Of a stretch of 64,000 bases of DNA, positions 1 to 8,815 are shown piece by piece. The stretch is from the NCBI GenBank assembly GCA_021776415.1, contig JAJFFY010000007.1, positions 62,001 to 126,000 of the forward strand, read 5' to 3'. Below the pieces are notes generated by a model. The model made no database searches. It was given only the letters and a program-made list of their open reading frames with translations, and was not told the origin of the DNA. The translations under genes were made by a program, and so were the position numbers. The first letter of the stretch is position 1, and every line of letters starts with the position of its first letter. Source of the stretch: Hyphococcus sp. Its GTDB lineage: Bacteria; Pseudomonadota; Alphaproteobacteria; Caulobacterales; Parvularculaceae.

Positions 1-1
1 C

Positions 2-1033
2 GATCTGCAGCGCCGAATCGGTAAAATTATCATCGCGCGCCGACGGGATAAAAGTCCCGTGACCGCACTAGATATTGGCGCTGACGGTGCGATGGCGGTG
101 CTCTTGAAAGATGCGCTGCAACCCAATCTTGTCCAGAGTATTGAGCATAACCTGGCATTTATTCACGGCGGACCGTTCGCGAATATTGCTCATGGTTGCA
201 ACTCCGTAATGGCGACGAACACAGCGTTGCTGCTTGCGGATGTGGTTGTTACCGAAGCAGGATTTGGTGCAGACTTAGGCGCTGAGAAATTTCTCGACAT
301 TAAATGTCGACAGTCCGGTCTGCGACCGGACGCGATAGTGCTCGTCGCCACCATACGGGCGTTGAAAATGCAGGGCGGCATCGCCAAGGGCGATCTTGGG
401 TCGCCAAACGCCAGCGCTATTGAGCGCGGCTCAGTCAATATCATCCGACATATCGATAATTTAAAAAAATATGGGGTGATACCGGTCGTTGCGATCAATC
501 ATTTCGTCAAGGATACCGACGAAGAAATCGCCGTACTGCAAAGCATTTGTGAGGAGCAGGGCGTACGGTTCGCGATTGCCAGACATTGGGCGGAGGGGGG
601 TGCGGGTGCTGTTACGCTTGCTGAGGCAGTTAGAGACCAGCTCGATTCCGGATCGCCTGAAGTAAACCTTCTTTATCCTGATGAAATGCCGCTGACCGAA
701 AAGATTGAAGCCGTTGCAACAAAGATCTATGGCGCGGCGGGAATATCTCTGAACGCGTCCGCAGCGCGAAGCGTCAAGGAGTTTGAAACGCTGGGCTATG
801 GCAATTTGCCGGTTTGTATCGCCAAAACCCAGTACAGCTTTTCGACGGACCAAAGCCTTCTCGGCGCGCCTTCAGGCCATACGCTAGAAGTGCGTGAGGT
901 GCGGCTATCAGCTGGCGCCGGATTTGTGGTGGCGGTGTGCGGTGATATCATGACCATGCCGGGCTTGCCGCGTAAGCCTGCAGCGTTAGAGATCGGTTTA
1001 GATGAGAATGGTGAAATTGTTGGCCTCACCTAA
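2..1033 (+). CDS. fhs: Formate-tetrahydrofolate ligase, C-terminal part (5' end outside window)
   Basis: Catalyses ATP-dependent formation of 10-formyl-tetrahydrofolate from formate and THF in cytosolic one-carbon metabolism. The frame is open from base 2, so the gene enters from the left. About 343 residues are present, against about 555 in the family. Recognisable family segments are [24 protein letters not shown] and, near the end, [10 protein letters not shown]. The N-terminal P-loop part lies outside the window. A GTG at 59 is internal and not a real start. The gene is convergent with the GGDEF gene, and no clear terminator lies between them. The identification is secure; only completeness is unknown. 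Confidence 0.95.
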   Translation, partial: DLQRRIGKIIIARRRDKSPVTALDIGADGAMAVLLKDALQPNLVQSIEHNLAFIHGGPFANIAHGCNSVMATNTALLLADVVVTEAGFGADLGAEKFLDIKCRQSGLRPDAIVLVATIRALKMQGGIAKGDLGSPNASAIERGSVNIIRHIDNLKKYGVIPVVAINHFVKDTDEEIAVLQSICEEQGVRFAIARHWAEGGAGAVTLAEAVRDQLDSGSPEVNLLYPDEMPLTEKIEAVATKIYGAAGISLNASAARSVKEFETLGYGNLPVCIAKTQYSFSTDQSLLGAPSGHTLEVREVRLSAGAGFVVAVCGDIMTMPGLPRKPAALEIGLDENGEIVGLT

Positions 1034-1085
1034 TCGAGTTTGCCCCCTGAGCTACAGGAAAGCACAATCAGTATTTATTTCGGGC

Positions 1086-2111
1086 TTAAGAAACGACGCA
1101 GTCGCGCCCTTGTTCTTTTGCCTTACTCATTGCGGCGTCGGCAGCTCTGATCAGCTCGTCTGGGGATTCTGAATTTTGTGATTCGACAACACCAAACGAC
1201 ATGGTCATGCGCCCGAGATTATCATTGGTCGTCTTGTTGACCAGCTTTCTTTTACCGATAGAAACCCGAATGTTGTCCGCGAATGCAGCGGCGTCGGAAA
1301 GAGTTTTGTTGGGTAGCGCAAGCACAAACTCATTTCCGCCATAACGCGCAAAAAGGTCTTGACTCTTGACGTTTTCTCGAAGGACATGGCCAACTAGCTT
1401 TAACACTTGATCCCCAATTTGGTGGCCCCACTTGTCATTAAATTTCCTGAAGTGATCGATGTCAGCTACGATAAAGCACAGAGGTTTTTTTTCTGTGCGC
1501 ATAGCTGCTAGCAATTTTGGGGCAACAGTATCAAAATAGCGGCGGTTATGTAATTTTGTAAGCGGGTCGGTGTTGGCGTCGGAAACGACTTTTCCAATCG
1601 ATTGCTGCAAGGAAGAAATTTGAGCTATCGCACGCGCTAAATTTTCTTCAAGCTTGCTATTTTGCTCAATAGCTTTTTGCGCAGCCCCAACTAGGGATGA
1701 AAAAACCTCTTCTACTTCAGAATCGCGATCAATAGAGGCGTCAGCTTTTTGAGACAGGCCGGACAAGTCTTCGCGAAACTCTTTTGCTGATGAGCCAAAC
1801 GTGACTGCAAGTTCTTTTAACGTATTAGTTTCTTGCAACATGTCGCCAGCAAAATGCTCAACTCTTTTTGTAGACTGAGAGATTTCGAAATATTTCTCAT
1901 GCATATCCTTCAGAAAATATTCATCGACCTGCTTTTGAGAATTTATTCTATTTTCGATCTCTAGAGCGAGATCGTAATTCTTTTTTTCTAGATAGGAAAA
2001 CCATACTTGGTAAAATGGCGGCATGGGGGGGATGTCCATTTTCGCCATTTCTTGCATTGCCGTGCTACCGATACGATGGGGTTCGCACGCCATGTTTGAT
2101 TTTTCACTCAT
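1086..2111 (-). CDS. GGDEF-domain protein with degenerate active site (GGNEF)
   Basis: 341 residues. The N-terminal ~170 residues are a helical and partly coiled-coil region without a named sensor domain. The C-terminal ~165 residues are a GGDEF domain of the type that makes cyclic di-GMP. The signature is GGNEF (residues 258-262), with Asn at the position normally Asp or Glu that serves metal binding and catalysis. The inhibitory I-site RxxD is also altered, to KSQD. The metal-binding segment VADIDHFRKFND is intact. The ATG at 2111 was chosen because upstream codons look non-coding. Beside a flagellar island, a role in motility control is plausible. It may be a weak cyclase or an inactive GTP/c-di-GMP sensor; I cannot tell which. 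Confidence 0.85.
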   Translation of the reverse strand: MSEKSNMACEPHRIGSTAMQEMAKMDIPPMPPFYQVWFSYLEKKNYDLALEIENRINSQKQVDEYFLKDMHEKYFEISQSTKRVEHFAGDMLQETNTLKELAVTFGSSAKEFREDLSGLSQKADASIDRDSEVEEVFSSLVGAAQKAIEQNSKLEENLARAIAQISSLQQSIGKVVSDANTDPLTKLHNRRYFDTVAPKLLAAMRTEKKPLCFIVADIDHFRKFNDKWGHQIGDQVLKLVGHVLRENVKSQDLFARYGGNEFVLALPNKTLSDAAAFADNIRVSIGKRKLVNKTTNDNLGRMTMSFGVVESQNSESPDELIRAADAAMSKAKEQGRDCVVS

Positions 2112-2142
2112 CCGGCCACCCGCAATTGATGTCAACAGAAAA

Positions 2143-2157
2143 TTAACTCCAGTATAA
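2143..2157 (-). promoter_or_regulatory. Near-consensus CtrA-type box upstream of the GGDEF gene
   Basis: On the plus strand this reads TTAA, 7 bases, ATAA. On the gene's strand it is TTAT-N7-TTAA, seven of eight core bases of the CtrA pattern. It lies about 32 bases upstream of the chosen start of the GGDEF gene. A single near-match in AT-rich sequence is weak evidence, though a perfect box lies about 200 bases away. Confidence 0.25.
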
Positions 2158-2359
2158 GCGCATTGCGATTGATTTATTCTTAATCCAGGCTGGCTCAATA
2201 CCCAGCGCAATACCTATTGCACTGTAGTTTTTATGAATAGACTGGTGCTGAAATTCACCTGAGTAATACTTGAGATGAAGTTGGAAAGTATGTGTTGCCG
2301 CAAAATTATGACGCTGATGTGGTTATTCGCGTTATTGGTGTGTTATTGATTTAATACAA

Positions 2360-2375
2360 TTAACAGCTGATTAAC
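2360..2375 (+). promoter_or_regulatory. Perfect CtrA-type box TTAA-N7-TTAAC
   Basis: TTAA at 2360-2363 and TTAAC at 2371-2375 are separated by exactly seven bases (CAGCTGA). This matches the published CtrA recognition pattern of Caulobacter. A further TTAA lies just upstream at 2351. The box is about 80-90 bases upstream of the XRE regulator gene and in the same intergenic space as the GGDEF gene, so it could serve either. CtrA controls early flagellar genes in Caulobacterales, which fits the location at the edge of a flagellar island. Confidence 0.55.
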
Positions 2376-2453
2376 CTATTCAACCTAGCTAATTAGACAT
2401 TGGCATTCTCTCCAAATATTTGAGGGCATGTTGGCAAAAAACGGGGCAAAATC

Positions 2454-2828
2454 TTGGCTCACCAAATGAAGGCGTCACAGCAAAACATCGTTGACTTGTA
2501 TGTTGGGCGCCGGTTGAAGCTATTGCGTAATCAAAAATATATCTCACAAAAGGAACTTGCCGGACGGTTAGGGGTAACTTTTCAACAAATTCAGAAATAC
2601 GAAAAGGGGCTTAACCGCCTGCCGGCAAGCCGCATGCTGGCGATTTGCTTTTCATTAGACATCACCCCAAATGATTTATTTCGTGACCTCCTGTCGAAGG
2701 AATTTCCACCCAGGGAGAGTATAAGTTACACGGACCAAGAAATGGAACTTATAGAAACGCTACGACTGTTGGCGCCGCCACTGAAGCGTCAGGTGCGAAA
2801 AATTGTTGGAACCTTGGCAAGCCAATAG
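2454..2828 (+). CDS. XRE-family helix-turn-helix transcriptional regulator
   Basis: 124 residues, cytoplasmic DNA-binding protein. The HTH occupies roughly residues 15-70, with SQKELAGRLGVTFQQIQKYEKG as two short helices around the turn, followed by an ~45-residue helical tail. This is the common ~130-residue alphaproteobacterial XRE type marked by TFQQIQKYE. The start is uncertain. The TTG at 2454 has a GGGG eight bases upstream, while the in-frame ATG at 2466 has no obvious ribosome site. The gene stands alone between the GGDEF gene and the flagellar island, preceded by a perfect CtrA-type box. A role as a motility or cell-cycle regulator is inference. Confidence 0.85.
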   Translation: MAHQMKASQQNIVDLYVGRRLKLLRNQKYISQKELAGRLGVTFQQIQKYEKGLNRLPASRMLAICFSLDITPNDLFRDLLSKEFPPRESISYTDQEMELIETLRLLAPPLKRQVRKIVGTLASQ

Positions 2829-2897
2829 CCTAGTCGCTGAGCGGCTATAGATATGGCCGGTTGTTTCGCGGCCGAAGGTTTTTCTCATTCATGGGGT

Positions 2898-3329
2898 TCA
2901 AAGGTTGGCTTGCTGGCTAAATTTTACCAGAATAGATTGCTCGCTTTGTCGTTCTTCCTTGGTATTTCTTTGCTGTCGCGCCACTCGTTTGAGGTTGTTG
3001 GTGGTTTTGGCCCAAGCGAGTTCGCGCTGCAGGGCGTGTTGGAGGTTTGTACGAGCAGATTGGATCGCCAGCTTAAAACTTTCAGCAGTTGCGAATTTTC
3101 GGTTTGCTGCTTCGTTAAGCTGCGCTCTATATCTTTGAAAATGCGACAACTCAACTGCTGTGGGGTGTAAGGCTTCATGCAGGGCGCTCTCGTTCGCGAG
3201 AAACCTTAGGCGTCTTGCCTCATCGAAAAATAGTTTTTGCTGATTTATAATTTTGGCGTATCGCATTTTTTCGATCTGAGTTTTTGTTTGCAAGAGGCCA
3301 CCGAGTTTTATTACTTCCTTATGCTTCAT
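2898..3329 (-). CDS. FliJ-like coiled-coil protein (candidate flagellar export stalk/chaperone)
   Basis: 143 residues, highly charged, almost entirely predicted helix with long heptad-like stretches and no signal peptide or membrane segment. Length and character fit FliJ (about 147 residues), the coiled-coil rotor-like partner of the FliI ATPase, but similarity is not strong enough to name it. Its start overlaps the flhB stop as ATGA (3326-3329), so it is the last gene of the fliE-fliQ-flhA-fliR-flhB run. No other FliJ candidate is seen, and fliI is encoded separately without a fliJ behind it. Best reading: a diverged FliJ. Alternative: an unrelated flagellar accessory protein. Confidence 0.6.
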   Translation of the reverse strand: MKHKEVIKLGGLLQTKTQIEKMRYAKIINQQKLFFDEARRLRFLANESALHEALHPTAVELSHFQRYRAQLNEAANRKFATAESFKLAIQSARTNLQHALQRELAWAKTTNNLKRVARQQRNTKEERQSEQSILVKFSQQANL

Positions 3330-4423
3330 GGCTGCACCTCTCCACGACCTTTCTTGCGAAGCTCGTCCGCATAATGAATTGCTGCAGCCACGGCGGCGTA
3401 GTGTTCACGTTTAATATCTTTGCCAATGTCTACAAGCGCAAAAATTGAGCGCGCAGTTGGCGCATCTCGTCGTATCGGGACGCCGTGTTCCGCCGCGATC
3501 TGACGAATGCGTGCGGCAATTTCATCAACCCCTTTGGCGACGCACACCGGCGTTGCGCCTCTTTTGCGATCCCACTTAAGTGCTGTGGCGTAGTGCGTCG
3601 GATTGACGATTATTATATCGGCTTTAGGCACGTCCGCCATCATTCTGTTCATTGCTATCGCTTCGGCGCGCTGGCGCCGGGCGCCTTTAAGCGCTGGATC
3701 ACCTTCAATATCTTTATTTTCCTTCTTTACTTCCTGGAACGTCATCATCAGGCGTTTGCGATGTTGAAAATAACTCCAAGGCATATCGATAGCGGCAATC
3801 ACAACGGCAGTGGTGGTAATAAGGCCAAAGAAGAAGATCGCCTCATTATGGAGAAAATCTAATATCGACCTCGCTGGCAGGCCGGCAAGGGCCGGCAGCT
3901 GGAGAAATCGATCTTTAACCGCGAACAGAACAATGGCGAGTATAGCGCTTAGTTTTGCAAAGCGCTTAACAAACTCGGCTAAACCGTTTGTTCCATATTT
4001 TTGTTTTGCGTTGTCTAGCATGGAAATTCGAGAGAGTTTTGGTTTGATCTTTGATAGCGAAAACGCAAATGCTTGTTGCGCAAAAGCTGAGCATAGGGCT
4101 GCCAACGCTAAAATCGCCAACAGCGCCATCGCTGGAACGGACGCGCGGGCGATTAAGTCTCCCAGAGTTTCAGTGTTGTTGGATGAAAACAGTAGCGTGC
4201 TAATCTCTTCGGGTTTAGTGAAAAACGGCAACAGTGTTGAGTGCGTATGTGCCGCCATCCAACCAGCAACAACGATCAAGGATATAAAAAAGGCGATATA
4301 GGTAGCTGCGGAAGTCGCCTCCGACGAATAGGGGACATCGCCCTTTTCTCGCGATTGCCGCAGCTTTTGCGGTGTCGGGGCGTGTGACTTGTCCTCACCG
4401 CTGGGTTGTTCATTGTCGCTCAT
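3326..4423 (-). CDS. flhB: Flagellar type III export gate protein FlhB
   Basis: 365 residues. Inner-membrane substrate-specificity switch of the flagellar export apparatus. The N-terminus has the family's TPQKLRQSREKGDVPYS segment (about residues 17-33), then four membrane segments and a cytoplasmic domain. The self-cleavage motif NPTH is intact at residues 274-277. The ATG at 4423 overlaps the fliR stop (ATGA) and gives the expected N-terminus; an upstream in-frame extension is not family-like. The stop overlaps the start of the FliJ-like gene. FlhB switches export from rod/hook to filament proteins, together with FliK, which is encoded at 14.1 kb. Confidence 0.95.
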   Translation of the reverse strand: MSDNEQPSGEDKSHAPTPQKLRQSREKGDVPYSSEATSAATYIAFFISLIVVAGWMAAHTHSTLLPFFTKPEEISTLLFSSNNTETLGDLIARASVPAMALLAILALAALCSAFAQQAFAFSLSKIKPKLSRISMLDNAKQKYGTNGLAEFVKRFAKLSAILAIVLFAVKDRFLQLPALAGLPARSILDFLHNEAIFFFGLITTTAVVIAAIDMPWSYFQHRKRLMMTFQEVKKENKDIEGDPALKGARRQRAEAIAMNRMMADVPKADIIIVNPTHYATALKWDRKRGATPVCVAKGVDEIAARIRQIAAEHGVPIRRDAPTARSIFALVDIGKDIKREHYAAVAAAIHYADELRKKGRGEVQP

Positions 4424-5205
4424 TGGGCATAACCCATAAGCTCTCCAATGAGCTCGCCGACCAAATCGAGCCATATGCCAAGAAGCATAGGTGCGGTCAT
4501 GGCGAGCAGCATCATGCCGGCAAGGGTCACCGCAGGAATGCCGACAAAAGCGACCATCAATTGCGGCATGGCGCGGTTTGCGGCGCCGATAGCTAAATTA
4601 TACATAAATCCGAGAACGATGAAGGGTAGGGCAAGCGACAAGGCGGCGGAAAACGCAAATGCTGCTCGGTTCGCCGCCCATTGTCCGGTTTCGTTGCCAC
4701 CGGGGAAGGCGCCCACCGGAATGATTTCGTAAAAGACAACCAACACGCCGACAGCCTGAAAATGCAGGCCGGAAGAGACAGCAATCACAATAGCGGCGAA
4801 CATTAGCAAATTCGCGATCGGTGATTCTGGTTGAAATCCGAAATTGGATCCGAACAATTGCGCTAGCGACAAGCTCTGACTGGCGATGGCCCCAGCTGTC
4901 TGGATTGCAAAAACAGCGATACGAATGCTGAAACCGATCAATGCGCCGGAGACTGCTTCTGCCACAAGCATTGCGAAGGTCTGCGACAGGTTTGCAGGGG
5001 AGGTGAACCCACTCATTAGAACCGGGCTGATAACAAGGGTTATGGCCATGGCGACAGCCAGCCGCACTCGAACTGGCACGGCACGCTCGCCAAGACCGGG
5101 GAGAAAGAATGCAAGCGCGGACATTCTTGTAAATATCGCGGCCGCCAACATTATATTTTCAGTTGCAACGCCGCTGAGTAGGGTCAAGGATGAAAACGCT
5201 TCCAT
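4420..5205 (-). CDS. fliR: Flagellar export gate protein FliR
   Basis: 261 residues, strongly hydrophobic with about six membrane segments, including the conserved early segment RMSALAFFLPGLGERAVPVRVR (two short stretches around residues 27-48). Forms the export gate core with FliP and FliQ. The ATG at 5205 gives the usual family length and begins 10 bases after the flhA stop; an in-frame upstream extension lies inside flhA and was rejected. The stop overlaps the flhB start by four bases. Order flhA-fliR-flhB is common in Alphaproteobacteria. Confidence 0.93.
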   Translation of the reverse strand: MEAFSSLTLLSGVATENIMLAAAIFTRMSALAFFLPGLGERAVPVRVRLAVAMAITLVISPVLMSGFTSPANLSQTFAMLVAEAVSGALIGFSIRIAVFAIQTAGAIASQSLSLAQLFGSNFGFQPESPIANLLMFAAIVIAVSSGLHFQAVGVLVVFYEIIPVGAFPGGNETGQWAANRAAFAFSAALSLALPFIVLGFMYNLAIGAANRAMPQLMVAFVGIPAVTLAGMMLLAMTAPMLLGIWLDLVGELIGELMGYAQ

Positions 5206-5215
5206 AACGCTTGCC

Positions 5216-7354
5216 TTACGCGACGCCGAGAATTGACGGCCTCTCCGACGGGTCAATTTCTTCGTAGGATATGACTGGATTGCGAATGCCTTTTGCAGCG
5301 AGAACCGTCGTCAAAAAGCGTCTGCGTTTTGCACTCGTAACAATAGCAGGAAATACTCCGCCGGAGACGGCGCTCGAAATCTTTTCGCGAATAGAGGATG
5401 CAAGGCGGTTAAAGTCGTTTGGAGAAAGCGCAATATCCGCAACTCCATTTCCTTGTTCTGTCTCTTGCTTTTGAAACAGCTCTTCCCAGTCAGGCGCCAG
5501 TTGAATTAGCGGCAAGTAGCCATCCTCTCCGCGGAGTTTTGTTGTGAATTGAAATCCAATGCGTTGGCGGACATATTCTGTGATTTGCTCAGGCGAAGAC
5601 AGGACAGAGCGCCCCTCCGCAATCGCTTCCAGTATTACGGGCAGATTGCGGATCGATATGCGTTCTTCAAGCAATAACCTCAACACGGCCTGTATAAGGT
5701 CGAAGGGCGTTTGGTCGGTGATAAATTCATCGAGAATTTTTTGATTTGCCTCAGCCTTTGCCGGATCGGAAGTAGCAACAAACTCGTCAAGAACACGGCG
5801 GAGCGCGCGCCGGGTCATCAACCGTGCAAAATTTGACTTAATCACTTCGAGAAGGTGAGTGGCGGCTACTTCCACTGGCTCGATAACCGGCAGCCCCAGA
5901 ATAACGGCATCTTCCTGACGGTCGGCTGCAATCCACCGTGCGGGAGCGTTGTAAACCGGTTCTTTGACATCGCGGCCAGCGATATCCAACGGTACATCGT
6001 CTCGCGTAAGGACCATGACGCCTCTTGGGTCCAAAGTGCTTCGCGCAACTTCAACGCCATGTATACGGATCACATATTCATTTTCGCGTAGCGCCGTATT
6101 GTCGGTCAAACGGATTGCAGGAACAATGAATCCGAACTCGGCGGCGACATATTTCCGGATCTTCGCGATGCGTTTATCGAGCCCCACGTCGGAGTCCATA
6201 CAAAGCGGGATGATATCCGGTGCAAACTCGATATGAATTTCATCGAGGTCTAGAATGTCGCCAAGAGATTCTTGTTTTGGCAAGCCATCTGCGACCTCAT
6301 CTTCTGGTTCTGTTTTGCTATCAGCTGCGCGATGTTTTCGTTGATACGCAAAATACGCCGTGGCGCCTAAAATTAGAGCACACACCATAAAAGGTACAAA
6401 TGGCATACCTGGCAAGAGAGCGAACACACCAAGCATCACCGCGACAGTTGCAATGGCGGACGGATATTCGCCAAACTGATCAAAGAGTGCGCGATCAGCA
6501 GATCCATGAATACCGCCTTTTGATAGCAGAAGCGCTGCGGCTATAGATATGATGACTGAAGGAATCTGCGAGACCAGGCCGTCGCCTACGGTCAATATTG
6601 AATATGTTGTAATCGCATCGCCGAATGAAAGTTTATGCACGCCGATGCCTATTGCCAGACCAACAACGAGATTAAGAAGAGTGATTAACAGTCCGGCGAT
6701 AGCGTCGCCTTTTACGAATTTTGATGCGCCGTCCAGAGATCCGAAGAATGTCGTTTCTTCCTGCTCGTGTTTACGCCGCTGTTTTGCCTCTTCATGGCTT
6801 ATGGCGCCGGCCGCCATGTCAGAATCGATTGCAAGCTGTTTGCCTGGCATGCCATCGAGTGCGAACCGGGCCCCAACCTCAGCCATCCGCCCTGCGCCCT
6901 TGGTGATCACCATAAAATTGACGATCAACAGGACGACGAAGATGACTAGGCCCAAAAATACATTGCCGCCCATGATGAACATCGCAAATCCACGAATAAC
7001 ACCGCCAGCAGCATCAATACCGGTATGGCCTTGGCCGATAATAAGTTTTGTCGATGAAATATTCAGCGACAGTCGCAGCAAAAGCGAGCCTAGCAGGATT
7101 GTCGGGAACGAGGAGAAGTCCAGCGGACGCTCAATGAAAAGTGTGATTGTTAGGATTAGAAAGGCCAATGCAAATGATATGGTCAGTCCAACATCGACGA
7201 CCCATGCGGGTGCAGGTAGGACCATCATCACAATGATGATCATCAACGCGATAGCGAGCATTACGGTCGGCTGGAAAAAAACGCGTATATTATTTCCCAC
7301 GGCTACCCACACTATAAAACATAAACGCGCTACCTTGTCGGCTCTTGGCTGCAC
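5216..7354 (-). CDS. flhA: Flagellar export gate protein FlhA
   Basis: Up to 712 residues. Eight N-terminal membrane segments are followed by a large cytoplasmic domain that forms the nonameric docking ring for chaperone-substrate complexes. The conserved FHIPEP-family loop ITKGAGRMAEVGARFALDGMPG and the downstream AIDSDMAAG are clear. The start is uncertain: the GTG at 7354 gives a basic, unconserved leader, and an internal GTG near 7300 begins closer to the first membrane segment. It follows fliQ by about 38 bases and precedes fliR. Confidence 0.95.
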   Translation of the reverse strand: MQPRADKVARLCFIVWVAVGNNIRVFFQPTVMLAIALMIIIVMMVLPAPAWVVDVGLTISFALAFLILTITLFIERPLDFSSFPTILLGSLLLRLSLNISSTKLIIGQGHTGIDAAGGVIRGFAMFIMGGNVFLGLVIFVVLLIVNFMVITKGAGRMAEVGARFALDGMPGKQLAIDSDMAAGAISHEEAKQRRKHEQEETTFFGSLDGASKFVKGDAIAGLLITLLNLVVGLAIGIGVHKLSFGDAITTYSILTVGDGLVSQIPSVIISIAAALLLSKGGIHGSADRALFDQFGEYPSAIATVAVMLGVFALLPGMPFVPFMVCALILGATAYFAYQRKHRAADSKTEPEDEVADGLPKQESLGDILDLDEIHIEFAPDIIPLCMDSDVGLDKRIAKIRKYVAAEFGFIVPAIRLTDNTALRENEYVIRIHGVEVARSTLDPRGVMVLTRDDVPLDIAGRDVKEPVYNAPARWIAADRQEDAVILGLPVIEPVEVAATHLLEVIKSNFARLMTRRALRRVLDEFVATSDPAKAEANQKILDEFITDQTPFDLIQAVLRLLLEERISIRNLPVILEAIAEGRSVLSSPEQITEYVRQRIGFQFTTKLRGEDGYLPLIQLAPDWEELFQKQETEQGNGVADIALSPNDFNRLASSIREKISSAVSGGVFPAIVTSAKRRRFLTTVLAAKGIRNPVISYEEIDPSERPSILGVA

Positions 7355-7392
7355 CCATGAGTGCGCCGGTTAAGGGATGGTTTTGCATATCG

Positions 7393-7656
7393 TTAATTCG
7401 CGATGAATCTAACGACGCTCTCGTTGAATACAGAAAGCATCAGGTTGGCTGAAAAGCCGATACACATTGTAAATGCGATGAGCATGGCGACAAGTTTCGG
7501 AACGAAAGTCAGGGTCAGCTCCTGGATAGAGGTCAGCGCCTGGAAGAGGCCGATTACAATACCCACGACAAGCGCAGTAATGAGTAGTGGGGAGGCGATC
7601 CACACGCCTGCCCAAAGGTACTCTCTCAGTAGGCCAATAATTTCTGCGTCAGACAT
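7393..7656 (-). CDS. fliQ: Flagellar export gate protein FliQ
   Basis: 87 residues with two membrane helices, the normal FliQ size. The first helix is SPLLITALVVGIVIGLFQ, followed by the conserved ALTSIQELTLTFVPK stretch. Component of the FliP5-FliQ4-FliR1 gate in the inner membrane. It sits 20 bases after fliE and before flhA in the same operon. FliP is encoded 20 kb away behind fliN. Confidence 0.95.
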   Translation of the reverse strand: MSDAEIIGLLREYLWAGVWIASPLLITALVVGIVIGLFQALTSIQELTLTFVPKLVAMLIAFTMCIGFSANLMLSVFNESVVRFIAN

Positions 7657-7676
7657 TGTGAGGACCTGTGTGGTTG

Positions 7677-7985
7677 CTAAATCGGCATTCGCAGCAGTTC
7701 TTGATAGGCTTCGACAACACGGTTGCGCAGTGTTACTGCCGTTTCAACGGCAAGCTCAGCGGATGCGATCGCTTCGACTACGGAATGGGGGTCGGCCTTA
7801 CCGGTCATATATGCAGACGCGGCGCTTTCACTTTTCGCAACAGCACCGACCAAGTTCTCGGTGACAGATGAAAAGTTGAATTCCTCTTTGCCGTCTTTTG
7901 GCGTTGTTAGCTTTGCCCCTTCCGGGGTAAGGACTTTTTGTGCTGAACTGTAAGTCTTAAGTGCATTGAAGGCGCTGATATCCAT
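7677..7985 (-). CDS. fliE: Flagellar MS-ring/rod junction protein FliE
   Basis: 102 residues. The C-terminal half carries the family pattern: DPHSVVEAIASAELAVET, then a stretch ending in RNRVVEAYQELLRMPI. FliE joins the MS ring to the proximal rod and is among the first exported rod proteins. It lies 11 bases behind flgC in the flgB-flgC-fliE order seen across bacteria, followed by fliQ. Confidence 0.95.
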   Translation of the reverse strand: MDISAFNALKTYSSAQKVLTPEGAKLTTPKDGKEEFNFSSVTENLVGAVAKSESAASAYMTGKADPHSVVEAIASAELAVETAVTLRNRVVEAYQELLRMPI

Positions 7986-7996
7986 GACTGAGTTTC

Positions 7997-8389
7997 CTAC
8001 CTTCTGAGAATATCGAGCAAGCTCGAATACATTTGCCGGGCTTGCTGAAAAGTTGCGAGATTGGCTTCATAAGACCTGGATGCCTCGCGCCCATCCGCCA
8101 TTTCAACCATTAGATTGACGTTCGACATTTTTACAATGCCGTTTTCATCAGCCATAGGATGTGCGGGGTCGTATTTTTCCTGCAATTCTGAATTGTCGAG
8201 CGACATGCGACCAACGTCCACAAGATTCATATTCGTTTTGTTGTCGAATGCGTTGTTAAAAGAAATTAACTTGCGGTGGTATCCGGGCGTGTCGTTGTTC
8301 GCGATATTTTCGCTAACTACACGAATACGAAATCCTTGCGCACGCATTCCGCTCGCTGCCGCACTCATTGAATTTACAAAAGAGTTCAT
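7997..8389 (-). CDS. flgC: Flagellar proximal rod protein FlgC
   Basis: 130 residues, normal FlgC length. The N-terminal rod signature SMSAAASGMRAQGFRIRVVSENIANNDTPGY (two blocks around residues 7-38) and the C-terminal SYEANLATFQQARQMYSSLLDIL are typical. Exported rod subunit assembled on FliE with FlgB and FlgF. Nine bases separate it from flgB upstream; fliE follows. Confidence 0.95.
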   Translation of the reverse strand: MNSFVNSMSAAASGMRAQGFRIRVVSENIANNDTPGYHRKLISFNNAFDNKTNMNLVDVGRMSLDNSELQEKYDPAHPMADENGIVKMSNVNLMVEMADGREASRSYEANLATFQQARQMYSSLLDILRR

Positions 8390-8397
8390 AACAGCCT

Positions 8398-8784
8398 CTA
8401 CGCTCTTCCTCTGACGGCTATTCTCAAAATGTCGATCGATTTTTTATAGATCAGCGTTGCCGTCTCATGATCGCCCTGCGCTTCGATAGAGCGCATCATC
8501 TGATCCTCAAGTGAGACGTTGTTCCCGTTCGGCGATTCCATGCCGGGTGTATCAATCTGGTTGACGCGCCAGGGCGGCTCGTTTCCAGAAATTGGCGAGT
8601 GATCACCCGTTTGATTAAATTGCTTAGCCATCCGCGAATAGGCCTCGGAAAATGGCTCGAGGTCTTTTGCACGGAAATTACTCGTATCGGCATTGGCGAT
8701 ATTTTCAGATATCAGCTGATGACGATCTGCGGCATGGCGCGCCAATGCCGAAGCGAGTTTCAAAATGTTTATGTTGTCAAGCAT
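8398..8784 (-). CDS. flgB: Flagellar proximal rod protein FlgB
   Basis: 128 residues. The N-terminal rod motif RHQLISENIANADTSNFRAKD (residues 22-42, two short blocks) and the C-terminal helix ending in the YKKSIDILRIAVRGR stretch match FlgB. First gene of the flgB-flgC-fliE-fliQ-flhA-fliR-flhB run, divergent from fliI. Only 31 bases separate the two annotated starts, so promoters must overlap coding sequence or fliI starts further in. Confidence 0.95.
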   Translation of the reverse strand: MLDNINILKLASALARHAADRHQLISENIANADTSNFRAKDLEPFSEAYSRMAKQFNQTGDHSPISGNEPPWRVNQIDTPGMESPNGNNVSLEDQMMRSIEAQGDHETATLIYKKSIDILRIAVRGRA

Positions 8785-8815
8785 TCTGCCGACGTCCTGT
8801 TAAGGATTACAGGTT

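Noticed and set aside
6549-7373. 274-residue open frame on the plus strand
   Set aside because: Antisense to flhA; Thr/Pro/Ile-rich composition without domain character.
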